Of a stretch of DNA of 14,280 nt, positions 1 through 7,833 are shown one piece after another. Made by a program: the position numbers and the translations under genes. Position 1 is the stretch's first letter. Every line of letters begins with the position of its first letter. The notes beneath the pieces are model-generated. The model was not told where the DNA came from. It saw nothing but the letters and a program-made list of their open reading frames with translations, and searched no databases. Source of the stretch: Cudoniella acicularis (taxonomy: Eukaryota > Ascomycota > Leotiomycetes > Helotiales > Helotiaceae); assembly GCA_013054445.1 (NCBI GenBank), contig JAAMPI010001459.1, forward strand, positions 1-14,280, in the 5' to 3' direction.

Positions 1-1329
1 TCTTGTATTTTCTTGCGAATTTGTGCGTGTGGTTAGTGGAGTGAGGTGGGGGCAGGGTTGGGTAGGGCTGGTCGGGCCAGTGCTGAGTTAGAGTTTTCAG
101 TTGGAGGTTTTGTGATGGTGTTGAGTTTTGCTTTTGGGTGGAAAGGGGAGGTGTCGATCTATCGTCTTGAATTCGGATTCTTTAATGGCACGATAAAATT
201 ATTATCCAGAATTATTGTATTTTAATATCGAGGAATGAAAATGATTTGATTTAATCTACCTAAGAAATCAATCGTTTGTTAAGTAAATCGCATCTGTGTG
301 TGTCTAAAGGGGGCCCTCGTTACTTTCCAGGCACCGCTGCGCTGTAACTTAGAATGGTCGCTAATTTACGGGGTCTCAGTGCCTAGAAATTGAGCCAATT
401 CAGCGCTTGTCGTAATGGAAGTCGTGTTGTGTCGTGTCGCGTTCTGTAGGAATTATAGAGAGAAGTGTAGTTGATTATATTTTAATGTAGAAGAATATGA
501 TTATTAGCCGACTGTTTAGTTAATAAAAGTAATGTGCGTAAGCCTTGAAGTGCAGTATGCAAGTTGCTGTATTTTAGCGTTAGTCGTTAAATTTCAGCGT
601 GCACCTCCCTAGAAGTTAGCGAGCTGATGCTAAATTATAGGGTCTAACATGCTGTATTTTTACGAGGTCAGCGCCGGGTATTATCAAGGTCTTCTCCTTT
701 CGCTTTTTATTTAAAATAAAATGAATTACTGTCGTGAAATATACTCCTAAATACTAAATTCGGGCTCTTTTTTGATTCAGTTAATCGAAATAAATGAACC
801 GACAAAACCGCCCACTTCGGACTGGGAATACAGTGCACATGTCGCTGTATTTTAGTGAGTTGTCGCTCAATCACTGTTCGTAGTAAGATCTTACCCTGTA
901 AGAGCGCACCAAATTACAGTGTGTAATTTCAGGCTTCAATTCTACAAATTGAATGTCTTGTCATCTTGCTAATAGGGCAATTTTGCCAGTGTAGATGTTT
1001 TAGATGATAAAAGTGTACCCGACATCCCTGCGAGGCGAAAGTCCCGTAGTACAACTAAATATTCGACTAGATCGCAGATACCCCAACACAAAATGATGTT
1101 ATTTTATTCGTAACCCTCTAATCCTATATTTGAATCTTTGTTAATTCCTATCTTTATAATATATCCTAGAGAATTCTTATAAAGATTCATCGATCATGCT
1201 TTGGTTATGGTGAATACAACCTTGTTCCTTCGACGCTACTAGTTTTCGACACCGTAATAATGTCCTTGTAGCGTTAAACTTTAGTAATATTAGCAATAAT
1301 TAATTTGCTTAGTTTACAAGCGCTTTACT
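1..1329. other. AT-rich intergenic stretch
   Basis: I find no convincing coding region here. The first ~160 bases are strongly G/T-biased on the + strand (C/A-rich on the - strand), a composition often seen in fungal 5' untranslated or promoter DNA. A minus-strand gene starting just left of the window is therefore possible. From about 170 onward the DNA is AT-rich with many stops in all frames. It carries short degenerate repeats (see the repeat entry). No tRNA-like cloverleaf was recognised. Confidence 0.6.
566..857. repeat. Three dispersed copies of GCTGTATTTT
   Basis: The 10-mer GCTGTATTTT occurs at about 566, 651 and 844, each time followed by T/A-rich bases and short GCG/GTC-rich words. 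Around the first copy a weak inverted partner (TAAATTTCAGC) follows within 30 bases. The blocks near 330-410, 560-680 and 840-930 share other short words, for example CTAATTTACGGGGTCT versus CTAAATTATAGGGTCT. They look like diverged copies of one small element, but the similarity is too eroded to define ends. Confidence 0.4.
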
Positions 1330-1557
1330 TCATGTATTACCTAAGAAGGGGGGGGTGTTGGGAGGGGGTAGGTTTTCGACCGGGAGAAGAGGACAGCTGG
1401 GAACGAATACAGCAGTCTCGGTTATATTTGCCTCTACAGCCATACTGTGGCTGAAGAGTTCTGCGGCTGCAGTTGCAGCCCTCCGTTTGACTTCGTCACC
1501 TGCCTCTCCGATGCTACAGATTGTTACTAAGATTTTAGCAAGCTTTTTCGAATGCAT
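1330..1557 (-). CDS. Doubtful coding scrap, no recognised family
   Basis: An ATG-initiated frame of 75 codons on the minus strand. Its middle part (lysine/arginine, then an alanine-rich run, then a proline-rich tail) has a composition more protein-like than the overlapping plus-strand frame. The tail runs through an 8-9 base G-run on the + strand. I recognise no domain. The start codon lies inside the left arm of a perfect hairpin (1548-1575). It could be a decayed exon of an unrecognised gene or a chance ORF; chance is at least as likely. Confidence 0.18.
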   Translation of the reverse strand: MHSKKLAKILVTICSIGEAGDEVKRRAATAAAELFSHSMAVEANITETAVFVPSCPLLPVENLPPPNTPPFLGNT

Positions 1558-1575
1558 GTTAAATCATGCATTCGA
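1548..1575. repeat. Perfect 11-bp inverted repeat with 6-base loop
   Basis: TCGAATGCATG at 1548-1558 is exactly reverse-complementary to CATGCATTCGA at 1565-1575, with TTAAAT between. The arms are perfect over 11 bp and each contains the self-complementary ATGCAT. It lies in otherwise unassigned DNA and could form a hairpin or be a symmetric protein-binding site. No terminator-type U tract applies in a fungus. Confidence 0.75.
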
Positions 1576-2076
1576 TGTACAGCAGTTAAAAAGGTTTCAG
1601 GTAGTGCTTGCTATATAGAAAATATTTTTAAAATTGCGCATGTTTATGAAAGGCGCATGTGTACTATCTTTAATATTCTTATCTTTATATACCAATATGT
1701 CCGCACTCCTTAAACAGTTTTTGTTGCTAGATCTCGACTTAAGTTTCCTGAGTAATGGCTTGAGATTAATCAACCCACGATCCCAAAGCACTAGCACGCG
1801 CTGCGGACGTCCCCGCACTCGCGCAAGCCCAATCTGCCTTTAGGGGCCCTCTACAGCCCCTCTCGCCTCCTTCCGGGTCCACAGACTTCGTTAATACCGT
1901 CGGTAATCCCTCCTATTAGCGCGTGCCACGTATAAAAATTTTACATGTACGATCGGGCGGGGTGGCCGTGTCGAGTTATCACAGCTTTGGAACCATTAAC
2001 TGACCGATAACTTTTACGCTCATCATAAAATTCATCAGAACTATCCAACGTACAAAGACTCAATATTTGGTGTGCG
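1576..2076. other. Intergenic, GC-rich island and 5' flank of the HET gene
   Basis: Positions 1785-1930 form an abrupt GC-rich island within AT-rich surroundings. One plus-strand frame through it is rich in Ala, Arg, Pro and Ser and stays open for only ~45 codons, which suggests a fragment of foreign or older coding DNA. I could not identify it. The remainder is the upstream flank of the HET gene. Confidence 0.4.
1931..1937 (+). promoter_or_regulatory. Possible TATA box of the HET gene
   Basis: TATAAAA at 1931-1937 lies 146 bp before the first ATG of the HET reading frame, a plausible fungal TATA-to-ATG distance. The assignment rests on the match and position only. Confidence 0.3.
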
Positions 2077-4130
2077 ATGTCTTGTGCCATGTCTTCGTAC
2101 CCACATTCTTCGCTTCTACCGGAGGGCGACAATATTCGCCTGCTCTGCCTATTTCCAAATGAATACGAGGCTGCCCCTATACAATGCGCACTTCGCAACT
2201 ATTCTCTACCGAAATTAGACATACGAACTCATCTGTACGAGGCTTTATCCTACGCATGGGGCAACCCAGACGAGACTCTGCCTATTTGCGTAGACGGGGG
2301 TCAGTTTCCCGTCACGGTAAACCTACACGCTGCGCTATCACATCTTCGAGATCGCTCTTTTGAACGAATTATATGGGTGGATGCGGTTTTGTATCGACCA
2401 AACCAGCCTAAAAGAACGGAAACACCAAGTTCAGCTTATGGCGAAGATCTATAGTAATGCACATCGTGTCATTGTTTGGCTCGGAAAGGAAGCAGTAGAT
2501 ACAGAAGGAGCACTCGAGGATATACGCCTTGCTGCTAATGAGGAGTCTACGGAGCGCTTAAAGAAGGAAAGGAACTAGCAAGCAATTCTCAACCTACTTC
2601 AACGGCCATGGTTCCAGCGCATCTGGGTAAGGGAGCAGACATCTAACCACAATTACTAGACCACGTTAACACAATTTATTTAGGTACTTCAGGAGGTCGC
2701 CGCAGCTCGACATATCGTTATGATATGCGGTTCTATAGAGATTGACGGACACGCGTTCTGCTCAGGACTAAAATCATTAAAGCTCTCCTATACAGCTTCT
2801 CCGGAATTACAGAATCTCCCTTCAGTAACCTACTTGATAGAGCGAGCTGGTCTCCGATCTAAATATACGAAAAATTCGCCAGAGAGGTTCTCCCTAGAGA
2901 TACGTCGCTTAGCTGAGCTGGTAGACATGTTCCATACTCGCAAAGCTTCTGATGTCCGTGATAAAGTGTATGCTCTGCTTGGTATGAGCTCTGACGATCC
3001 CGGTGAAGCTGGTTTACGACCTGATTACGAGGTTTCCTGGAAAGAATTGTTTCAGAAACTTGTCAAGTTCGTTCTCGGTAAAGATTTGTCCGTAGAGACT
3101 TCCGACTATAGCCAGAGGGCGGTGATCAAAAGTAAGGGGTGCATGCTTGGCCAGGTATCCTCGGTAAGAAGCGATGACAGACAGAATGTGACTATCACAT
3201 CTAAAAACGCAGCCTGGTACTTGGGCGACAAGATAGAATAGACTCTTCACGCGTCGGCGAAATCTATCCGAGAGCATGACATCGTCTGCCTTTTACAAGG
3301 AGCTTTAAAGCCTACGATCATCAGGCTGTGTAAGGATCACTTTATCGTTGTTGTGATTGCGGTTACTCCTTTAAACGAAAGTGGAAGTTTAAGACAGCTA
3401 GAACTTTCCAAATCGATAACACACTTCCCGCGTAACTTCTTACTTGTCTGGGACTTGGAAAAGCCCCTAGGGAGGTTGCAAGATAGAGAAGAATACGAAA
3501 CCTTGATAAAGACGAATAGTCAAGTACCGGAGTATTCGAAGATAGAGTTAGAAGGCTATTTGGAAAAACCGACTAGAATATGGGACGTTGCACTAGTATT
3601 AGGAGACTTGGAAGAGTACAAAGAGGCAGAAGAGAAGCTTCGAGAAGCGATAAAGGGTTATAAGATAGCGATTAGAGAAGAATATCCACGCACGCTTAAG
3701 AACCGATACGGTCTAACACCACTATCGTGGGCCGCAAGGAACGGATACGATGCGGTGGTAAAGCTACTACTTGCGAAAGATAGTGTCGATCCGGACTTGA
3801 AGGATAGTCAATACGGTCAGACGCCGCTATCGTGGGCAGCCGAGGGAGGGCACGATGCTATAGTCAAGCTGCTACTCGAGATACGTAGGGTACAAGGTCG
3901 GCTCGAAGGACTAGGGGTGGTCGGACGGCCGCTATCGTGGGCAGCCAAGGGAGGGGCACGAGGCNATAGTCAAGCTACTACTCGAGACACGTAAGGTCAA
4001 GGTCGACTTAAAGGATTGGTATGATCGGACGCCGCTATCGTGGGCAGCTAAGGGAGGGCACGAGGATATAGTTAAGTTACTGCTTAGTATAGGCAAGGTT
4101 GAAGTATATTACGGAATACATTTGATATGA
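2077..4130 (+). pseudogene. HET-domain / TPR-like / ankyrin-repeat protein, broken
   Basis: HET proteins trigger heterokaryon-incompatibility cell death in filamentous fungi, and ankyrin or TPR tails are usual sensor parts. The frame opens at ATG 2077 (or 2089), and the HET signature YEALSYAWG is at residues 54-62. A one-base insertion in the T-run 2387-2390 shifts the frame just before the CIDQ motif. A 57-bp intron (2627-2683) sits inside the conserved RIWV-LQE block. The rest of the HET domain runs to ~3240. After ~3590 comes an alpha-helical TPR-like hinge (LEEYKEAEEKLREAI). Four ankyrin units (TPLSWAA motif) begin near 3701, 3806, 3925 and 4025. Breaks: TAG 2576-2578, TAG 3239-3241, three extra bases in the ankyrin DNA around 3890-3930, one extra G plus an ambiguous base near 3953-3965, and TGA 4128-4130. 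Two of the stops (TAG 2576, TAG 3239) could each be one C-to-T or G-to-A change. The G-run indels and the N could partly be sequencing error. Confidence 0.88.
2627..2683 (+). other. Intron in the HET reading frame
   Basis: GTAAGG donor at 2627, CTAAC-type branch sites, and a TTTATTTAG acceptor ending at 2683. The intron is phase 0. Its frame contains a TAG, and removing it joins the conserved Trp to Val-Leu-Gln-Glu of the HET family. The splice signals are intact although the surrounding exons carry stops. Confidence 0.8.
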
Positions 4131-4790
4131 TTCGCTACTGACATCTCCACGCAGATTCAAACAACTCTTGGAAGAATCCATTCGTTCGGGCCATATATTC
4201 TGCCACAGCTAGTAATGAGAAACAGGTATAAATGGATTCTCCTCGACAGACCCGGATCCATTGCGGGATTCTATTTCGAAAAGCCAATGGCTTCTCCAGT
4301 AATCATGAGGCTTGGCGTCGGTAGGGATGGGAGCTCTGAATCCAGAGAACCCCGAAAACTGCAATATCTTGCATGCGATGCCCCATATCTCCCATTGGTT
4401 GGCCCAAATTCAGGACTGTTCTTGTCTGTTGCTGCCTTAAGTGACCTTAGAGAAGTTGAACTCTGCCGACTTGGCAGTCGCTGTACTGGCATGAGAATAC
4501 ATTACCTCAGAGCTCCGCCTGTGGTTCTTGGACAGTGGCACACCTCTCCTTCTTCACATCACACCTCTATTTATAAAAACAACGGGCACAGTGTCTGTAG
4601 AATCTATTTTAAAATGTCGAAGTTGAGCGATCATCAAGTCGTCACTGATGTCAGCTTCTCGGCGAACAACAGCGACGATTGTGACCATCGATGCTTTAGT
4701 ACAGAAAAGGCAAGATCCAGACTAACTCATATACATTATCAAGTGCTAATGGTCCTATTAGCCTATCGCATGGTGGTTTTCCAAGTTTGA
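4131..4790 (+). pseudogene. In-frame continuation of the HET/ankyrin frame, unrecognised domain
   Basis: After the TGA at 4128 the same frame stays open to TGA 4788-4790. The ATG at 4215 gives 191 residues, but coding character already begins near 4140. A central Cys-x-Gly-Met segment followed by VVLGQW, HHTSIY and IVTDVSFS-like strings (here VVTDVSFS) suggests a beta-rich domain. I know similar segments from uncharacterised fungal proteins but cannot name the family. The last ~35 residues look like out-of-frame sequence. A protein-like stretch (NGPISLSHGG, then TTWFVTGREN) continues in another frame to TGA 4862-4864, so a further frameshift or intron near 4690-4740 is likely. It is either the C-terminal domain of the broken HET gene or a separate decayed gene. 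Confidence 0.5.
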
Positions 4791-4953
4791 CGACATGGTT
4801 TGTCACTGGGAGGGAGAATCTCTTGTTATCCCAGAAGAGAGCATGGCGGAGCTTAAGTAGTTGAGGACAAAAAGTTTTCGACGTTGATATTGACCTAAGA
4901 AATATCAAATGGGACAGTGATATCTCCATACGACCCAGCCGTGGCCTTTCGTA

Positions 4954-6078
4954 TCACGTCGGAATCTTGTCGTGAGTTACGTAAGTCGTCTTCCGACCCT
5001 GATATAACCATGCAACCTTCCCGCCATACATTGTTTTCGTCCAATCTGACTTGCTAGTGGTTCTCGTGTGGCCCCGTCCATCTTTGAAGAGGAACTCATC
5101 GGGACGTGTCATATGAGGAACCTTGGTAACCCTAACAACCTCATGCGCACCCTCTCTACTCCCCCCTGTGTGTTCTTGTCGCCCGCTCATACTACCAGAA
5201 TCATTGGCTGGGACTTGGCTGGCATATTGGTTCCAAGCTGAAGAGGGGCCCGAGGCGTCGCTATACTGGCCTTTATTGGAGGAGCTCGATGCTCCGGTGG
5301 GATTAAAACCTTCGTAGATCGACGGCACGGCGTACCCGCCTTGCTGACCTGTCTGCGTCTCATACGAGAGAGAATATCCGCCCAACGCCTCTGCGGCGTT
5401 GTTGTTGTTGTTGTTGTTGTTGTATGATGCTGAATGGCTCGATGCATTGGCAGATCGATAAGACGTGTAATTGCTGCTGGTCTGGCCAGCATGAGGGGTG
5501 GGTGGCCACAATTTCATCTCGTTAAAACACTCCTCGACTAGCAGCCCGTCTACGTCGTTCCCAATATCTCTGTATTCCTGCCAGTCTCCCTCATGGTTCT
5601 CGCCTCAAAAGGGCATCAAGCGCTTTTTGCCCTGCATGTATTTCCATAACCTCACATGGGCGCCGGCCATTGTTGCAGCGTAGACGAAAGATACCTTCTC
5701 ATACTCGACATACAGCCTACTGTAGTCGGCAGCTTGTTCCTCTAACGCCTTTAGACTGAATGCCTGACTAGTTTTAGTCCGTTTGCACTCCCCGAAGCAA
5801 AGGGTTCTGATGCTCTCGGATCCGTTTTCGAGGTATTTAATCACAATCTCACAATGCCGTTGGGACTCGGGGCCCGCTGGTTGCTCGCTCGTTACTGCGA
5901 AGTAGTCCTCGGTGAAGATATTTTTGTACAGAACAACTTCCATGAGCGCAACGGTTTCGTGCTCCTTGGGATCAGCTATTCCGGTATTAACATTTGCAAT
6001 GTGTGCTTTGTTGTAGAACTGCTGTTGCATTGGGGTCTTAATGAGTCCATGAGGCTGGAAATTCGTAGCCGATGCCAT
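4954..6078 (-). pseudogene. Uncharacterised fungal protein with PD-(D/E)XK-like core, one in-frame stop
   Basis: The ATG is at 6078; an in-frame TTG upstream at 6093 is not a credible fungal start. The frame of 374 codons is uninterrupted apart from TGA at 5607-5605 (residue 158). Residues 95-119 hold FGECKRT (Glu97-x-Lys99), then EEQAADY (Gln115-xxx-Tyr119). This is the ExK plus QxxxY pattern of RecB-type PD-(D/E)XK nuclease folds, followed by strands SFVYAAT and VRLWKY. After the stop come a WQEY segment, a Ser/Asn/Gly-rich linker with eight Asn in a row (residues 220-227), and a basic aromatic C-terminal domain (VPHMTRPDEFLFKDGRG near residue 320, then AWLYQGRKTTYV). Nuclease fold is inference; catalysis is unproved. 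The single TGA could be a real null allele or a base error. If it is real, the N-terminal 157 residues contain the whole putative core. An alternative start at ATG 5517 would yield only the tail domain. Confidence 0.7.
5398..5421. repeat. (GTT)8 microsatellite coding eight Asn
   Basis: Eight tandem GTT units on the + strand read as AAC on the minus strand and encode the eight-Asn run in the Ser/Asn-rich linker of the minus-strand gene. Its length is a multiple of three, so slippage would change linker length without shifting the frame. Confidence 0.95.
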
Positions 6079-6246
6079 GTCAGGTTTCTGCAATAAAGGA
6101 AGATTGAAGATTTGATATCTGACCTCTGTGCGTAATCGTGTTTTAAGTCAGAATTGGAGTCTACGGTCTAATATAGGAGGAAACTTCAGCTATGTAAGGG
6201 TAGGGGCCACCACGCGTGGCCCACTTAAGCAAGAACGCGAAACGCT
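6079..6246. other. Short spacer with CCACGCGTGG palindrome
   Basis: Upstream flank of the minus-strand nuclease-like gene. It contains CCACGCGTGG at 6210-6219, a perfect 10-bp palindrome embedded in a GGCCAC/GTGGCC inverted pair. It may be a regulatory site or the edge of the neighbouring transposon. A TTTATTGCAG string on the minus strand (6094-6085), just before the ATG, resembles a splice acceptor, so a 5'UTR intron is possible. Confidence 0.4.
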
Positions 6247-6272
6247 GTCACGACCCCAGGTCATATGATGAA

Positions 6273-6338
6273 TCACGTGATCCTAGTTCACTCGTTCGCT
6301 AGTTCGCTGCCCGAGGAGGTGAGCTAGTGAACACGTGA
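6273..6338. repeat. Inverted repeat in transposon 5' region
   Basis: TCACGTG at 6273 and GTTCACT at 6286-6292 are mirrored by AGTGAAC at 6326-6332 overlapping CACGTGA ending at 6338. Between the arms is a short direct repeat of GTTCGCT. The right arm is continuous while the left arm has a six-base insertion. This resembles subterminal repeats that transposases bind. Confidence 0.6.
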
Positions 6339-6424
6339 ACAGCCATAACCACCTATATAGCTATATAGTTTTCCTATGTTAGAGCTCCGTGCTCAACTCC
6401 TACTCTTAGTAATAAGATATCATT

Positions 6425-6448
6425 CTACCAGGATCTACCAGGATCTAC
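6425..6448. repeat. 10-bp tandem repeat, 2.4 copies
   Basis: CTACCAGGAT at 6425-6434 and 6435-6444 is followed by a partial CTAC at 6445-6448. It lies in the noncoding 5' part of the transposon remnant. A nearby near-duplicate ACGTTATAA at about 6481 and 6494 shows the same tendency to short duplications. Confidence 0.85.
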
Positions 6449-6855
6449 TTGACGTTTCTAAGACTAAGTAAACCCCTTCCACGTTATAACAGAACGTTAT
6501 AAATGCGTCTTTTTTCAATACCTTCTTTTCTTACCTTATTATTAAATTAACCATCAACTATATTATCGCGCAATTCAAGATGGACGACGGCATTATCTTT
6601 AGTTCTCCCCCCCCCGGAAAGATAAAGGCAAATGGCCTACCCCTATACGCGTCACAGTACGCAGCCTACACCGTATAGGAAAATCGTAGCGCGAGATCGT
6701 GTCCGAGACTACCCTTCCACGGCGCACAATTAGACGCATTTTACGACAGGAATCAAGCCGCCGAGTACGTAGAAGGAAGGACCCGAAGCCTTACATAGTG
6801 TCTATAAGAGAGATCCGTCGTTGTATTCGCTATATCTTAAGAGACTAGTCGCACG

Positions 6856-7253
6856 CTCTACTAATCTAGCCCAAGCCGCATTATGACCCGGTCGTGGTTC
6901 CCCGGTGTATACATTTGATGCGATGTTACGCGTAAGTCGACGTTTTTCGTACTGGATAGCATTTCTCGCGGGAGCTAATTAATTTATCAGATAGACGCAA
7001 ATAACAGCATCAATTGGACAATGAGCAAGGAGGTAAGGAACTTACAATAAGCCAATCTAGGACGAATACAATCCGTCCTCACTTCTCTGAGCCAAAGCCC
7101 CGCGAAGCATATGTTTGAGGCAATGAGTATTGCACACAAGACTGGGTAGCAAAGTGACTTTTTAAGCCACCTTGAGCGTTGTTTTGCAGAAGTGCTGCCG
7201 TCTTCATCAACTGCTAGTGCAGCGTATTTTGTGATGTTCATTACTTGATTCAT
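6856..7253 (-). pseudogene. UstYa-family (DUF3328) gene, truncated by transposon junction
   Basis: UstYa/UstYb-type proteins are oxidative cyclases of fungal ribosomal peptide (ustiloxin/dikaritin-type) and related pathways. Exon 1 (7253-7046) starts at ATG and encodes a short polar N-terminus with the KYAAL motif, a basic stretch, one transmembrane helix (about residues 34-56) and the family's CIRPRLAY segment. A 71-bp intron (7045-6975) with donor GTAAGT and acceptor TTAATTAG splits the next Ser codon. Exon 2 then reads PARNAIQYEK, TRNIASNVYTGEP and AAWARLVE, all typical of the family. Homology ends near 6856, where opposite-strand transposase sequence takes over. About 109 residues remain of the usual ~230-270, and the two HxxHC-type catalytic motifs are missing, so the product cannot be active. 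The intron and the frame are otherwise clean, which suggests recent loss. Confidence 0.78.
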
Positions 7254-7833
7254 ACTCCAAATATTGGGAGCTGCTGGAATCTTCTTGCTTGTTTTAATTT
7301 CCTGGTAGTCAGTTTAAGGTCACGATTCACGAACGACCTCACAAGAGCTTGGATAATTTTCCAAGGAACCTTACGACGCCCCAGGTTCTGTGTAACTATC
7401 GAAGAAAGTTCATGTCATCCAATATACGATACTGGTCGTTGGATAATCGTGCAATACACATGCCGCAATTTCATTATTTTGAGTTGGCTGCATACTGCAT
7501 TAACAAGGGAACCTAGTAGATGCATGCATCATATCGATAAGAGGGGCGCATCGAAATACCCGCTGCAGGCTCCTCAAGCCCACTTCTGAGGGTTACATTC
7601 TTGAATATGTTAGTGTAACGGTGGTGGTTGCTGCATTTGCCTGTGCTGCGCCACACGCTCCCCAACTACATCCGACTTCTGCTTGTTCTTACGAACCCCC
7701 AAAACTGAATTCGCAATAGGCCTTCTCCTTATTCTTTCTTAAACTCAATTGAGCTCTTTGTCCCTGACATCGTCAAGTTCTTAGTCTTCAAAACTCTCAA
7801 GTTTTGCACTTCTTGATTGAGAAACAAATTATC
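7254..7833. promoter_or_regulatory. Divergent intergenic region between UstYa relic and ALDH
   Basis: These 580 bp separate two genes transcribed away from each other, so they should hold both promoters. ATTGG at about 7263 is a CCAAT box in minus orientation, close to the UstYa start. A pyrimidine-rich tract around 7725-7830 (CTTCTCC, TTCTTTCTT) precedes the aldehyde dehydrogenase ATG and resembles a fungal CT-rich core promoter/5'UTR. No clear TATA box was seen. The long plus-strand frame across 7245-7589 has no protein-like features. Confidence 0.5.

Larger units (their letters stand above)
6247..6855 (+). mobile_element. Degraded Tc1/mariner-like DNA transposon, 5' part only
   Basis: A transposase N-terminus reads from ATG 6580. 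The first codons give an acidic start and a Pro run from nine C residues; the homologous frame then resumes one base off, so the C-run carries an indel. The second frame (codons in register with 6681) gives WPTPIRVTVRSLHRIGKS, a TAG at 6687-6689, then REIVSETTLPRRTIRRILRQ, RRRKDPKP and SIREIRRCIRYILRD. This is a helix-turn-helix DNA-binding region of the type found in fungal Tc1/mariner transposases. Another TAG at 6846-6848 follows, and homology stops where the UstYa relic begins. The catalytic DDE/DDD domain and 3' end are absent. The 5' noncoding part (6247-6579) contains an inverted repeat and short tandem repeats. The left edge at 6247 is a guess. It is non-autonomous and dead. Confidence 0.65.

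Noticed and set aside
1355..1618. Plus-strand hydrophobic frame of 87 codons
   Set aside because: Its Ala/Ser/Leu-rich content is what the complement of the minus-strand frame would give; it lacks an ATG and any recognisable motif.
3014..3277. Minus-strand frame of 87 codons
   Set aside because: It lies antisense inside the HET domain, which has clear family motifs on the plus strand.
5187..5492. Minus-strand frame with a poly-Thr run
   Set aside because: It is the shifted-frame shadow of the Asn-rich linker of the 4954-6078 gene (AAC repeats read as ACA).
6246..6555. LTR of a retrotransposon (begins TGTCACGACC, could end in CA near 6555)
   Set aside because: No matching target duplication or second LTR is visible, and the coding sequence directly downstream is Tc1/mariner-like, so this is better read as the 5' noncoding part of a DNA transposon.
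6580..6679. Short independent ORF MDDGII... to TAG 6677
   Set aside because: It is only the first frame of the transposase start; after the nine-C run the homologous sequence continues in the next frame.
7245..7589. Plus-strand frame of 114 codons between UstYa and ALDH
   Set aside because: It begins at a non-ATG codon overlapping the UstYa start on the other strand, shows no domain, and lies in the divergent promoter region.
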